DNA from: Pasteurellaceae bacterium
GTDB lineage: Bacteria; Pseudomonadota; Gammaproteobacteria; Enterobacterales; Pasteurellaceae
DNA: 64,000 bases
Assembly (NCBI GenBank): GCA_030527795.1
Contig: JAUNAB010000011.1
Coordinates: forward strand, 26,365 to 90,364
Direction: 5' to 3'
Part shown: positions 30,804 to 39,776 of the stretch, piece after piece
Position numbering within the stretch: the stretch's first letter is position 1
Layout: each line of letters begins with the position of its first letter
Notes under the pieces: model-generated
What the model was told of the DNA's origin: nothing
Databases searched by the model: none
The model's input: the letters and a program-made list of their open reading frames with translations, nothing else
Made by a program: the position numbers and the translations under genes

Positions 30804-31874
30804 TTACATTCCCGTTTTATACTTTTTTGAATAATGATGCACCGCATCAACTAATATTTTCGGGCTATCTGTCGGAACATCTTGATGAATACCATGCCCC
30901 AAATTGAAAATATACCCATCGCCCGTGCCGAAATCTGCAAGAATTTGCTGCACTTCCTGTTCAATATAACTGGCAGGAGCATATAACACTGACGGATCGA
31001 GATTTCCCTGCAACGCAACCTTGTGTCCAACTCGTGCTTTTGCATCAGCCAAATTTACTGTCCAATCTAACCCAAGGGCATCACAACCTGTTTCTGCCAT
31101 TTGTTCTAACCACAAGCCACCACCTTTGGTAAAGAGCGTTACAGGTACTTTTCGCCCATCTTTTTCTCTAATCAACCCCGACACAATTTTATGCATATAA
31201 TCTAAAGAAAAGGCTTTGTACTCACGATGCCCCAACACGCCGCCCCAAGTATCAAAGATCATCACCGCTTGTGCTCCCGCCTTAATCTGTGCATTTAAAT
31301 ACAATGTGACGGCTTCGGCTAATTTGTCCAATAATAAATGCAATGTGGCTGAATCGGTATATAGCATTTTTTTAATTTTGGTAAATGCCTTACTTGATCC
31401 CCCTTCAACCATATAAGTTGCTAGTGTCCAAGGGCTACCCGAAAAACCAATTAACGGCACTTCGCCCTTCAGCTCACGTCTAATCGTACGCACCGCATTC
31501 ATCACGTATTGCAATTCTTGTTCAGGATCAGGAATGGGCAAATTTTTGACCGCGGTTTGATTGGTAATCGGATTGGCGAATTTCGGCCCTTCGCCCGCTC
31601 CAAAACTTAATCCTAATCCCATTGCATCAGGCACCGTCAAAATATCGGAAAACAAAATCGCCGCATCTAACGCATAACGACGTAAAGGTTGCAACGTGAC
31701 TTCACAAGCTAAATCGGCATCACGGCATAACGCCATAAAATCGCCTGCCTGCGCCCGTGTTGCTTTATATTCAGGAAGATAACGCCCAGCTTGACGCATC
31801 ATCCAAATCGGCGTCATATCAACAGGTTGACGGCACAGCGCACGTAAATAACGATCGTTTTTCAAAATGCTCAT
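30804..31874 (-). CDS. hemE: Uroporphyrinogen decarboxylase
   Basis: 356-residue enzyme that decarboxylates uroporphyrinogen III to coproporphyrinogen III in heme synthesis. N-terminal signature [16 protein letters not shown] and [16 protein letters not shown] are present, along with the end [13 protein letters not shown]. The start ATGA overlaps the nudC stop by 4 bases. An uptake repeat lies in the coding region (core 31550-31555), read as QTAVKN. Confidence 0.97.
   Translation of the reverse strand: MSILKNDRYLRALCRQPVDMTPIWMMRQAGRYLPEYKATRAQAGDFMALCRDADLACEVTLQPLRRYALDAAILFSDILTVPDAMGLGLSFGAGEGPKFANPITNQTAVKNLPIPDPEQELQYVMNAVRTIRRELKGEVPLIGFSGSPWTLATYMVEGGSSKAFTKIKKMLYTDSATLHLLLDKLAEAVTLYLNAQIKAGAQAVMIFDTWGGVLGHREYKAFSLDYMHKIVSGLIREKDGRKVPVTLFTKGGGLWLEQMAETGCDALGLDWTVNLADAKARVGHKVALQGNLDPSVLYAPASYIEQEVQQILADFGTGDGYIFNLGHGIHQDVPTDSPKILVDAVHHYSKKYKTGM
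31545..31560. repeat. Uptake-type repeat inside hemE
   Basis: TTTTGACCGCGGTTTG (core 31550-31555). On the gene strand it reads AAACCGCGGTCAAAAA and is translated within QTAVKN. Confidence 0.85.
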
Positions 31875-32674
31875 TTTGATTCCTTTTCTTCTTGCTCACA
31901 AAGGGCAAGCGTTGCTTGAATTAATTTGTGCGCAATCGTACCCTGTGGCGGCAATTCTGGCAAGTGCTGATCATAATCAAACCATTGTTCATCGTGAATT
32001 TCACTCTGCTGAACTTGAATTTCCCCATCTGCATAATCGGCTAAAAAGCCCACCATCTGAGCATTCGGGAATGCCCACGGCTGACTACCAAAATAACGTA
32101 AATTCTTGATCTTTATCTGACTTTCTTCCCATACTTCACGCACCACCGCTTGCTCAAATGTTTCACCCACTTCCACAAAGCCCGCTAAAACCGTATAAAT
32201 TTTGCTTGCCTGATGACGAAGATGATTCGCTAATAAAATCTGCTTACCACGACGCACCGCCACAATAATAGATGGACAAATCACAGGATATATCCGATGA
32301 TGACAATCCTCATTTTGGCATTGCATCGCCCATTCATCAGACGCCATTTGCATTGCTCCGCCACATTTGCCACAAAATTGATTAGTTTGTAAAAAATGAT
32401 GCAACGCCACACCACGATTCAGCAAATTAAACTGAGTTTCATTAATGCCTAATTGCGAACGCAAAGAAACATAAGCCGCCACATCTTGTTGTGCATCAAC
32501 CAAATATAACGGCAAGGAATCCCACAGTCCCAAATAGATTGCCTTTTTGTGTTGTAATCCAAACGCACTCGCCCGTCCACGTGGTAGTTGATCATCAACA
32601 AAAAAAATCGTGCTATCTTTTACACACAACCACACGCCAAGCGAATCTTTATCTAATATTTTCTGACTCATCAT
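31871..32674 (-). CDS. nudC: NADH pyrophosphatase NudC
   Basis: 267-residue Nudix hydrolase that splits NAD(H) and, in E. coli, removes NAD caps from RNA. Four zinc cysteines are seen in FCGKCGG and CQNEDCHH (the last spacing is slightly altered). The Nudix box is [21 protein letters not shown], followed by [18 protein letters not shown], the NudC signature. Start uncertain: two adjacent ATG codons at 32674 and 32671 follow GGAAAG. The frame stays open upstream through a paired uptake repeat that I regard as untranslated. Confidence 0.93.
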   Translation of the reverse strand: MMSQKILDKDSLGVWLCVKDSTIFFVDDQLPRGRASAFGLQHKKAIYLGLWDSLPLYLVDAQQDVAAYVSLRSQLGINETQFNLLNRGVALHHFLQTNQFCGKCGGAMQMASDEWAMQCQNEDCHHRIYPVICPSIIVAVRRGKQILLANHLRHQASKIYTVLAGFVEVGETFEQAVVREVWEESQIKIKNLRYFGSQPWAFPNAQMVGFLADYADGEIQVQQSEIHDEQWFDYDQHLPELPPQGTIAHKLIQATLALCEQEEKESK

Positions 32675-32715
32675 CACACTTTCCATTCTTGATTCATAAA
32701 TAGGGCGATTATCAA

Positions 32716-32757
32716 AAACCGCGGTCAAAATTTCAAACGATTTTTTGACCGCGGTTT
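32716..32757. terminator. Paired uptake repeat before nudC, after the XRE gene
   Basis: Inverted cores 32719-32724 and 32749-32754. It lies 19 bases after the restored stop of the XRE gene and can end that transcript. Confidence 0.75.
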
Positions 32758-32775
32758 ATCTCCATCAGCACATCA

Positions 32776-33170
32776 CTACTGCCCTAATTGTTTTTTTAGC
32801 AAACTAATAATCTCTTTTAAGGAATTAATTTCTTTCTCTTTTTGTTCAAGCAATTGATCTTTAAAAGAAATTGCTAATTTTAATTTTTCATTCTCAATCA
32901 CATTTTTTGATTATCACCATAATAATTTGAACTTAAATGACTATTTTCATTAATTAAAAAACAAATATTCTTATCTGTTGTATTAATCAATTCAATAATA
33001 TCAAGATTAAAAATTTGTGCAATTTTCTCCAATTTTTCTAAATATAACTTCGTTTCACCACGCTCAATTTTAGCATAACCACTTGGCGACATATTTAATT
33101 TCTCAGCCATCTCTTCTTGTGATAAATGGTTGAGTTCACGTAATACGCGAATTTTTTCGTGCGTACTCAT
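32776..33170 (-). pseudogene. XRE-type regulator with coiled-coil tail, interrupted by a one-base shift
   Basis: The open frame (33170 to 32898) gives 90 residues: an HTH of the Cro/C1 type (IRVLRELNHLSQEEMAEKLNMSPSGYAKIERGE) and a linker. It stops at ATG TGA just after a run of six A. One more A, or a -1 ribosomal shift there, continues the protein as NVIENEKLKLAISFKD... to a stop at 32776. That gives a 131-residue protein with a heptad-rich tail (LLEQKEKEINSLKEIISLL), a form common in XRE regulators with C-terminal coiled coils. It is divergent from the opacity-like porin. Strong site GAGAGGAA. A sequencing slip, phase variation or real loss are all possible. Confidence 0.75.
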
Positions 33171-33333
33171 TTCCTCTCCACTAATTGAGCTTATTTTGGA
33201 TGATTCCGACAGAAAACTGTCGCATTAGTTAATAGCTTAACCCATTTAATTTATATAAGATTTCCACCGTACATAAACAATATTGAATGTACATTTTGAT
33301 GTTTCATTTTTACATATCTAAGGAGTTTATTCT

Positions 33334-33924
33334 ATGAAAAAAACACTTATTAGTAGTATTTTCTTATTAGGTCTTTCAATGAACCAAGCTTTTGCACAAG
33401 ATTTAACTAGCGGTGTCTATGTTCAAGGAGATTTAGGATATTCCAGCTTACAGTTAGGTGAGGAAGATTATTATACTGGCAATAATAAAGGGAGTTTCGA
33501 TCAACGCATTAGCCTAGGTTATGCAGTTGATTCAAATAGCACATCAGGTGTTAGCCCACGCATTGCGCTTGACTATACTCATTTTGGAAATGCTACATTT
33601 TCAGATGACCAGTATTATGACGCTACATTAAAAATCCAATCTTTTGGTATTTCCGCCTTCGCTGATTTTAAAACTGACTCAGGTTTTACCCCTTATATCG
33701 GTGCAAGATTATCCGCCAACCACGCAACTATCAGTGCTAAAGCCCATTCATATAATATTTCTTATCCCGAATGGACTCAATCCTCAGTCGGTATCGGTGT
33801 ATTAGGTGGTTTACAATATAACTTTACGCCAAATGTTGCAGTAAACCTTGGCGTGGAATACAACAGACTATTCTCTGATGTAAATCAGTTCGGTAGTAAA
33901 ATCGGTTTACGTTACAACTTCTAA
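33334..33924 (+). CDS. Opacity family outer membrane protein
   Basis: 196 residues with a signal peptide (MKKTLISSIFLLGLSMNQAFA, cut before QDL). An eight-strand beta barrel is suggested by alternating aromatic/polar strands and the C-terminal phenylalanine (KIGLRYNF). The segments GVYVQGDLGYSS and FTPYIGARLSANH match the Opa-like porins of Neisseria and Haemophilus. Likely adhesin or membrane-stabilising porin. Strong AAGGAG. I see no repeat tract of the kind that phase-varies Opa genes; the divergent regulator gene does have one. Confidence 0.85.
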   Translation: MKKTLISSIFLLGLSMNQAFAQDLTSGVYVQGDLGYSSLQLGEEDYYTGNNKGSFDQRISLGYAVDSNSTSGVSPRIALDYTHFGNATFSDDQYYDATLKIQSFGISAFADFKTDSGFTPYIGARLSANHATISAKAHSYNISYPEWTQSSVGIGVLGGLQYNFTPNVAVNLGVEYNRLFSDVNQFGSKIGLRYNF

Positions 33925-33982
33925 TTTAAATTTTATGGTGGAGTATTTCCTTCCACCATTTTTATCTTTAAGGAACTCAAAA

Positions 33983-34465
33983 ATGAAGAAATTAATCCAA
34001 ATGACATTTATTGCAGCAACATTAGCCACAACAGGCTGTGCAACCATTATGAGCGAAAGCAAATACCCTGTATCCATTCAATCACAACCAAGTGGAGCTA
34101 GCTTTGTAATAAAAAATCGTGCTGGTGAAACTATCTCAAATGGCATTACTCCACAAACTATCGTCCTAAAATCAGGAGCTGGCTATTTTAAAGGTGAAAT
34201 ATATCAAATTACTTTCAATAAAAAAGGCTTCCCGACAAAAACTGTGGAACTAAAAGCTGATGTCAACGGTGGTTGGTATATTGCAGGAAATTTAGTATTT
34301 GCTGGGCTCGTAGGTTGGTTCATTGTCGATCCTGCAACTGGAGCAATGTATAAATTACCTGAAAAAGTCGATGCAAATCTTAGTGAAAAATCTCAAACAC
34401 TCAAAGTTATGCTCATTGATAATTTAGATGATAATCAACGTTCTCAGTTAGTGAGACTTAATTAA
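33983..34465 (+). CDS. PEGA-type lipoprotein
   Basis: 160 residues. Lipobox LATTGC (Cys about 18) marks an outer-membrane-type lipoprotein. The segment PVSIQSQPSGASFVIKNRAG and the following TPQTIVLKSGAGYF resemble a PEGA domain. A hydrophobic stretch (WYIAGNLVFAGLVGWFIV) is near residue 100, as in small surface-assembly lipoproteins. Function unknown. AAGGAAC precedes the ATG at 33983; the longer frame to 33935 has no support. Next to a second lipoprotein gene 18 bases on. Confidence 0.8.
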   Translation: MKKLIQMTFIAATLATTGCATIMSESKYPVSIQSQPSGASFVIKNRAGETISNGITPQTIVLKSGAGYFKGEIYQITFNKKGFPTKTVELKADVNGGWYIAGNLVFAGLVGWFIVDPATGAMYKLPEKVDANLSEKSQTLKVMLIDNLDDNQRSQLVRLN

Positions 34466-34483
34466 CTTACACAGGGTAAAATA

Positions 34484-34930
34484 ATGAAAAGATTCTTTAT
34501 TTTAATATTAACATCAATAACATTGCTTATCACGGGCTGTGCAACAACACCCATGGCTCCCAAAGAACAAAGTGATACATTAAAAGCTTTCCCTTCTCCA
34601 CCAACAAATAAAGTTGGGCTCTATATTTATCGTAATTCTTGGAGTGGCCGTGCACTTAAGAAAAACTTATATATTGATGATCATTTTATTGGTGAATCTG
34701 CACCTGATGTCTTTTTCTATAAACAACTTAATGCAGGACAACATAAAATCTCAACAGAATCAGAATTTAGTAATAATGATTTAACCATTAATACGCTAGC
34801 AGGAAAAAATTATTACATTCGCCAATATATGAAACTCGGCGTATTTGTTGGGGGAGCAAATTTAGAAGAAATGTCGGAAAAACAAGCACAAGAAGATATC
34901 AAGAAATTAGGGCTAGCGATTACCCATTGA
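34484..34930 (+). CDS. DUF2846-type lipoprotein
   Basis: 148 residues with lipobox LLITGC (Cys at 19). The body KVGLYIYRNSWSGRALKKNLYIDD and the GQHKISTESEFS segment match DUF2846 proteins, which have a small beta-sandwich and no fixed role. Cotranscribed with the PEGA-type lipoprotein. A degenerate paired repeat follows as possible terminator. Confidence 0.8.
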   Translation: MKRFFILILTSITLLITGCATTPMAPKEQSDTLKAFPSPPTNKVGLYIYRNSWSGRALKKNLYIDDHFIGESAPDVFFYKQLNAGQHKISTESEFSNNDLTINTLAGKNYYIRQYMKLGVFVGGANLEEMSEKQAQEDIKKLGLAITH

Positions 34931-34962
34931 GTCTAAAATCGTCTAAATATCCATATACCAAA

Positions 34963-35009
34963 AAAACCGCAGTCAAAAAATCGCGTGAAATTTTGACCGC
35001 TGTTTTATC
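34963..35009. terminator. Decayed paired uptake repeat between convergent lipoprotein genes
   Basis: Left arm AAACCGCAGTCAAAAAA, right arm TTTTGACCGCTGTTTTA. Each arm has one changed core base, leaving two mismatches in the stem. Confidence 0.6.
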
Positions 35010-35023
35010 TGTACTACGTTTAA

Positions 35024-35314
35024 TTAATACCAATAACCCCGATGATAACCAAATCCGACACTTGGCATCAGCACAACGGGCACATTTGCACGCGTATTCA
35101 TTTTAGGTTGATTATCACTCTGGTTAAGAGGAATATCAACATTTTGAGGCATCTGCTGACGTTGAGTAGCTGGTACAGTATTACCGCTATATACTCTACT
35201 TTCATACGCCTGCACCGCACTTGGATCGATGTGTACCGTAGGCGGTGGCGTATTATTAGCACACCCCGTTAACAATAAAGCACCAACTACAGTATAAAAT
35301 AATGTTTTTTTCAT
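35024..35314 (-). CDS. Small lipoprotein, unknown function
   Basis: 96 residues. Lipobox LLLTGC (Cys at 18), then a Pro/Gln/Asn-rich low-complexity segment and an aromatic end (GFGYHRGYWY). I do not recognise a domain. The AAGAGGATAG ribosome site is strong. It lies 14 bases after the secreted-protein gene at 35329-35895, on the same strand, so the two are probably one operon. Confidence 0.75.
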   Translation of the reverse strand: MKKTLFYTVVGALLLTGCANNTPPPTVHIDPSAVQAYESRVYSGNTVPATQRQQMPQNVDIPLNQSDNQPKMNTRANVPVVLMPSVGFGYHRGYWY

Positions 35315-35328
35315 AATTCTATCCTCTT

Positions 35329-35895
35329 TTATTTACACAATATCTTAGACAAAAATTGCGCTCGCTCATTCAAATTTTTTTCAGCAATGTTATAACCATA
35401 TTTTGCATCTTCTGCTTTTAATTGTTTTGCAACATCTGATGAATTAATACTAAACACTGGCGCATAACGAACATTTTTTATTGATTTTGAATTTAATGTT
35501 GCCCCCGCAATATTTGCATAATATTCATTTTTTGACTGTTTATTTAAATAATACGTTGAAGAATCTGTAACTTGCACACCTTGCGCTGATTGCTCAAAAG
35601 AATTACATACGCCTGCGCCACCTTCAAATAAGGTATAAGTATTTTGCGTTTCAGTAATTCGGTACATTTCAAATTCGGTGCTATTAGCTAACGCCTTACG
35701 ATCAGCTGCATTATTTAAATCTAATTGACGAGAAGAATTTTTACTTAAATACGTTGTATCCTTACTTTTCACCGATGGCATTGCAGAATCACTTCTTTCC
35801 ACAATACCATCTTCTGAAATATGCATTGATATCGTTGATGCAAATACCGACTGAGTTGTTAGAAGAATTGTCGCAAATGCGAATTTATTATACAT
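35329..35895 (-). CDS. Secreted protein of unknown function
   Basis: 188 residues with a signal peptide (MYNKFAFATILLTTQSVFA, cut before STI). The mature protein is polar, with two cysteines far apart (GVCNSF and the terminal KILCK) that could form a disulfide. No family recognised. TAAGGAAA upstream. First gene of a two-gene unit with a lipoprotein, next to other envelope genes, so an envelope role is a reasonable guess only. Confidence 0.7.
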   Translation of the reverse strand: MYNKFAFATILLTTQSVFASTISMHISEDGIVERSDSAMPSVKSKDTTYLSKNSSRQLDLNNAADRKALANSTEFEMYRITETQNTYTLFEGGAGVCNSFEQSAQGVQVTDSSTYYLNKQSKNEYYANIAGATLNSKSIKNVRYAPVFSINSSDVAKQLKAEDAKYGYNIAEKNLNERAQFLSKILCK

Positions 35896-35917
35896 TCAAA
35901 TTTCCTTACTCAATTGA

Positions 35918-36319
35918 TTAAACGATTTCCAAGTTTTTTATACAATATAATTCCAAGGGTAATCCATCGGGATCTTGAAAAAAGGTAAATTGTTTACCCG
36001 TTAATTCATCAATACGAATCGGCTCTGTGGTAACGCCTTTAGTTGCTAGATAGTCAACCGCTTGTTGTATATCGTTAACAGCAAAAGCAAGATGGCGTAA
36101 TCCACAGGCTTCAGGATGAGATAAACGCTGAGGCGAATCGGAAAAAGAAAACAACTCTATTTGGCTACCATCAGCCAAACGCAAATCCAATTTATAACTC
36201 AATCGTTCTGCTCGATAGGTTTCTTCAACAACTGTTGCTCCTAGCACATCCGTATAAAATTGTTTTGATTTTGCATAATCAGAAACAATAATTGCAACAT
36301 GATGAAAACCTAAAAACAT
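35918..36319 (-). CDS. VOC family protein, YaeR/GloA2-like
   Basis: 133-residue glyoxalase/dioxygenase-fold protein. Two half-motifs: HHVAIIVSDYAKSKQFYTDVLG and LRHLAFAVNDIQQAVDYL, ending TFFQDPDGLPLELY. Metal-site residues His (HHVAI), Glu (QIELF), His (RHLAF) and Glu (LPLELY) are all there. E. coli YaeR is the nearest match I know. ATG at 36319 with AGGA eight bases upstream; thirty in-frame codons before it are unlikely. Confidence 0.87.
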   Translation of the reverse strand: MFLGFHHVAIIVSDYAKSKQFYTDVLGATVVEETYRAERLSYKLDLRLADGSQIELFSFSDSPQRLSHPEACGLRHLAFAVNDIQQAVDYLATKGVTTEPIRIDELTGKQFTFFQDPDGLPLELYCIKNLEIV

Positions 36320-36468
36320 AGAATGTCCTACATATTTCTCTTTTTCAAGAAATATTTCACTATTATTTTGCGCTTTATTATACTGTTTATAATTTAGTTG
36401 TCTAATCAAAAAGATAACTCATTGAAACCAGCGGAAAACAAGACAAGAAATAATAAGATAAGTGTTTA

Positions 36469-36545
36469 TGGCACGCCCTATTGGATTCGAACCAATGACC
36501 TACGGCTTAGAAGGCCGTTGCTCTATCCAGCTGAGCTAAGGGCGC
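36469..36545 (-). tRNA. tRNA-Arg (UCU)
   Basis: 77 bases with encoded CCA. Acceptor GCGCCCT/AGGGCGT, D arm AGCTCAGCTGGATAGAGC, anticodon loop CTTCTAA with TCT, and T arm GGTTCGAATCC. Confidence 0.97.
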
Positions 36546-36571
36546 AATTCAAATGGATACGACGAAAGAAG

Positions 36572-36648
36572 TGGTCGGCGAGATAGGATTTGAACCTACG
36601 ACCCACTGGTCCCAAACCAGTTGCGCTACCAAGCTGCGCTACTCGCCG
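36572..36648 (-). tRNA. tRNA-Pro (UGG)
   Basis: 77 bases with encoded CCA. Acceptor CGGCGAG/CTCGCCG, anticodon loop TTTGGGA with TGG, and T arm GGTTCAAATCC. It lies 26 bases upstream of tRNA-Arg on the same strand, likely one transcript. Confidence 0.97.
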
Positions 36649-36830
36649 ACGATTTTGAGCATTATATTCGGCTTTTTTTGACAGTCAACGACTTTTTGCG
36701 ATTTTCAATTCAATCGCTTAAATTTATCTCAATATCCGAGCATCAACGGGGATTTTTATCGCATTTTGTTGAAAAATCTGCCAAAATGGACTCAATTTTG
36801 TGAGTTGACGAATGTATTAGAGGAAAATCA

Positions 36831-37682
36831 ATGAGTGCACAACTGCTATCGGGTACCGCATTATCAAAATCAATCAAAGCCGAAATCGCACAACAAATCG
36901 CTGGGTTACGGGCAAATGGTAAACGTGCCCCAGGGCTTGCAGTGATTTTAGTAGGGGCGAATCCTGCTTCACAAGTCTATGTAGCCAACAAACGCAAAAG
37001 TTGTGAAGAAGTGGGTATTTTATCACAGGCTTATGATTTGCCAGAAAATACGAGCGAACAAGAATTGCTGACCTTGATTGATGAACTGAATGCCGATAAC
37101 CATATTGACGGCATTTTAGTTCAATTACCGTTGCCCGCTCACATTGATAGCACCAAAGTCATCGAACGCATTTCACCTAACAAAGATGTTGACGGATTTC
37201 ACCCTTACAATGTTGGGCGACTTTGCCAACGCATCCCAACCCTGCGTGCTTGCACGCCATTTGGTGTAATGAAATTATTGCAAAGCATTCATACCGATTT
37301 CTTTGGAAAACACGCCGTGATTGTCGGTGCATCTAATATTGTTGGCAGACCAATGGCTCTTGAACTTTTATTAGCGGGTTGCACCGTTACGGTTTGCCAT
37401 CGTTTTACTACCGATCTCGAAGCTCAAGTTCGCCAAGCGGATATTTTAGTTGTCGCGGTCGGCAAACCTGAATTTATCCCTGGCGAATGGATAAAAACGG
37501 GCGCAACGGTCATTGATGTAGGCATTAACCGCGGCATAGATGGTAAATTAAAAGGTGATGTGCAATTTGAAAGTGCCAAACAACAAGCAGGTTTTATTAC
37601 CCCCGTTCCTGGCGGTGTCGGTCCAATGACGGTCGCCATGTTAATGCAAAATACCCTATCCACTTACTTGCAACAGAATTAA
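36831..37682 (+). CDS. folD: Methylenetetrahydrofolate dehydrogenase/cyclohydrolase FolD
   Basis: 283-residue bifunctional enzyme of one-carbon metabolism. Catalytic Lys in [26 protein letters not shown] and DVDGFHPYN are typical; the NADP site is [18 protein letters not shown], and the end has [30 protein letters not shown] upstream. Followed by a paired uptake repeat. Confidence 0.97.
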   Translation: MSAQLLSGTALSKSIKAEIAQQIAGLRANGKRAPGLAVILVGANPASQVYVANKRKSCEEVGILSQAYDLPENTSEQELLTLIDELNADNHIDGILVQLPLPAHIDSTKVIERISPNKDVDGFHPYNVGRLCQRIPTLRACTPFGVMKLLQSIHTDFFGKHAVIVGASNIVGRPMALELLLAGCTVTVCHRFTTDLEAQVRQADILVVAVGKPEFIPGEWIKTGATVIDVGINRGIDGKLKGDVQFESAKQQAGFITPVPGGVGPMTVAMLMQNTLSTYLQQN

Positions 37683-37698
37683 TCTCACCGAAAAAGCA

Positions 37699-37740
37699 AA
37701 ACCGCGGTCAAAAAACGATTAAATTTTTGACCGCGGTTTG
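37699..37740 (+). terminator. Paired uptake repeat after folD
   Basis: Inverted cores 37702-37707 and 37731-37736, 17 bases after the folD stop, with a T-run on the plus strand before the second core. Confidence 0.8.
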
Positions 37741-37809
37741 ACGAGCTAGGTCAAACATAAATGAAAATCGTGCTGATTATCTCTCCCTCTGATTAAAAAG
37801 GAACCTATT

Positions 37810-38295
37810 ATGGCAGAAACTTCGCTCTCCAATACAACAGCCTGCCCTTGCCAATCAGGCAAACCCTACGCTGATTGTTGCCAACCTTTGCATTTAGGTT
37901 TACAAACCGCTACTCACGCCGAGCAATTAATGCATTCACGCTATTGTGCCTATGTGATGCAACTTATTGATTATATTATTCATACCACCGCCCCTAGCCA
38001 ACAAGGATTATTAAACCGTGCCGAACTACAACAATGGGCGGAAACAACGTATTGGACAGGTTTAACCATTCAACGCGTGCAACCTGCATTAAGTAAAATT
38101 CACAGCCAAGTTGAATTTACTGCATTTTTTGAGCAAAATGGCAAACAACAATGCCATCACGAACAATCTTTATTTGTTTTGATTCAGCAACGTTGGTATT
38201 TTGTTGATCCTACCGTACCATTGCCAAGCCTTAAACAACCTTGTTTGTGCGGTTCAGGCAAAAAATTTAAACATTGCTGTGCGGTTTTTTTATAA
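37810..38295 (+). CDS. ychJ: YchJ family protein with two SEC-C zinc motifs
   Basis: 161 residues. N-terminal [17 protein letters not shown] and C-terminal [13 protein letters not shown] are paired SEC-C zinc motifs; between them is the NTF2-like YchJ domain ([20 protein letters not shown]). Function unknown. AAGGAACC upstream. Confidence 0.92.
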   Translation: MAETSLSNTTACPCQSGKPYADCCQPLHLGLQTATHAEQLMHSRYCAYVMQLIDYIIHTTAPSQQGLLNRAELQQWAETTYWTGLTIQRVQPALSKIHSQVEFTAFFEQNGKQQCHHEQSLFVLIQQRWYFVDPTVPLPSLKQPCLCGSGKKFKHCCAVFL

Positions 38296-38327
38296 TTTTC
38301 ACTTATCTCTGAAGCTCTTGAAATAAA

Positions 38328-39191
38328 ATGTATCAAACTAAAATGCAACAAATTAGCTTATTTTTCCAAGTATTTTGGAATCGTTTCCAACAAAATAAGC
38401 TCACCCAGTCCGCGGGTTATCTCACTTATAGTACGATGCTCGCGTTAGTACCATTGATCATGGTGGTCTTTTCCATTTTTTCTGCATTTCCGATTTTTAA
38501 CGAAACGACGCAGACCTTTAAAGCCTTTATTTTCAACAATTTCGCCCCTTCTGCCAGTGATATTGTCGGGCAATATTTGGATCAATTCGTCAATAATTCC
38601 AAACAAATGAGTGCGGTGGGGATTGTTAGCTTAATTGTTGTCGCACTTTTGCTCATTAATTCCATTGATCGCACCCTGAATGATATTTGGAATTGCAAAA
38701 ATCGCAGTGTGGTGTTTTCCTTTGCGATCTATTGGACCATTCTTACCCTTGGACCTATTCTTATTGGTGTTAGTATTGCAATCAATCGCTATATTTCATC
38801 ATTGCGACTTTTTGACCAACAGGTTGAGATTCCCTTTGGTTTATTTCTGCTAAGTTTGCTTCCCTTTTTGCTAACTTGGTTTAGCTTTACGCTCGTTTAT
38901 ATGCTCGTTCCGAACAAAAAAGTCAGTATGAAGCACGCTGCCGCAGGGGCATTGGTCGCTGCGATTTTCTTTACGCTTGGTAAAGCTTTGTTTGTATGGT
39001 ATATGGTAACCTTTCCTTCATATCAATTAATTTATGGCGCAATGGCAATCTTGCCCTTGATGTTACTTTGGATTCAACTCAGTTGGACTTTTGTATTATT
39101 GGGCGCACAATTGACCGCGGTATTGGACGATATGTTTTTAATCAAAAAAGGCGAACTCAATTTGGAACAAATTAAGGAAGGAAAAGAATGA
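38328..39191 (+). CDS. yihY: YihY/virulence factor BrkB family membrane protein
   Basis: 287 residues, about six membrane spans. Typical parts: [29 protein letters not shown] and LLIWIQLSW-type end ([20 protein letters not shown]). Once annotated RNase BN in E. coli, which is not right; true role unknown. Ends with ATGA, overlapping dtd by 4 bases. An uptake core (39115-39120) is read as LTAVL near the end. Confidence 0.9.
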   Translation: MYQTKMQQISLFFQVFWNRFQQNKLTQSAGYLTYSTMLALVPLIMVVFSIFSAFPIFNETTQTFKAFIFNNFAPSASDIVGQYLDQFVNNSKQMSAVGIVSLIVVALLLINSIDRTLNDIWNCKNRSVVFSFAIYWTILTLGPILIGVSIAINRYISSLRLFDQQVEIPFGLFLLSLLPFLLTWFSFTLVYMLVPNKKVSMKHAAAGALVAAIFFTLGKALFVWYMVTFPSYQLIYGAMAILPLMLLWIQLSWTFVLLGAQLTAVLDDMFLIKKGELNLEQIKEGKE

Positions 39192-39622
39192 TTGGTTTAA
39201 TTCAGCGTGTCAGCCAAGCGAAAGTAGAAGTCAATGGTGAAATAGTAGGGCAAATTCAGCACGGATTACTTGTTTTACTCGGCGTTGAACAAGACGATGA
39301 CGAACGCAAAGCCGATAAGTTACTGGAAAAAATGCTCAACTATCGTATTTTTGCCGATGAACAAGGCAAAATGAACCTCAATGTTCAACAAGTGAAGGGC
39401 GAAATCCTACTCGTATCTCAGTTTACCCTGGTCGCCGATACGCAAAAAGGGTTGCGACCAAGTTTTTCTAATGGCGCTAGCCCAGCATTAGCTCAGCGAT
39501 TATATGATTATCTGTTAATGCAGTGTCAACAAAAGATTACAACGGCAAGTGGACGTTTTGCTGCCGATATGCAAGTGAGTTTAATTAATGATGGTCCCGT
39601 CACATTTTGGCTACAAGTTTAA
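39188..39622 (+). CDS. dtd: D-aminoacyl-tRNA deacylase
   Basis: 144-residue cytoplasmic proofreading enzyme that frees D-amino acids (and glycine) from tRNA. The catalytic [17 protein letters not shown] and the [10 protein letters not shown] ending (Gly-cisPro-type motif NxGPVT) are both present. Translationally coupled to yihY by a 4-base overlap, with AAGGAAAAGA inside yihY; the yihY-dtd order is also found in E. coli. Confidence 0.96.
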   Translation: MIGLIQRVSQAKVEVNGEIVGQIQHGLLVLLGVEQDDDERKADKLLEKMLNYRIFADEQGKMNLNVQQVKGEILLVSQFTLVADTQKGLRPSFSNGASPALAQRLYDYLLMQCQQKITTASGRFAADMQVSLINDGPVTFWLQV

Positions 39623-39714
39623 ATTTTGTATAAATATTTTGTAGCAGGTGTCAACTTTTTCTGCTAAATTGCATTGGATTTTATGGTTAAAACACAAAAA
39701 CCATTTCATACAAT

Positions 39715-39745
39715 TCAGATAAATTAATGATTTATCTGAGTTTTT
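39715..39745 (+). terminator. Terminator after dtd
   Basis: TCAGATAAAT, loop taatg, ATTTATCTGA, then GTTTTT; a 10-bp stem that ends 32 bases before gltS. Confidence 0.8.
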
Positions 39746-39776
39746 ATTCACATAACCTACTATACGAGGAACAAAG

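Noticed and set aside
32675..32728. Longer NudC N-terminus beginning in the paired repeat (MTAVFDNRP)
   Set aside because: The first residues are the translation of the repeat itself and the extension exceeds the family length; GGAAAG supports the ATG at 32674.
32776..36650. Prophage or integrative element at the tRNA pair
   Set aside because: No integrase, phage structural gene or direct att repeat is visible; the genes look like envelope functions.
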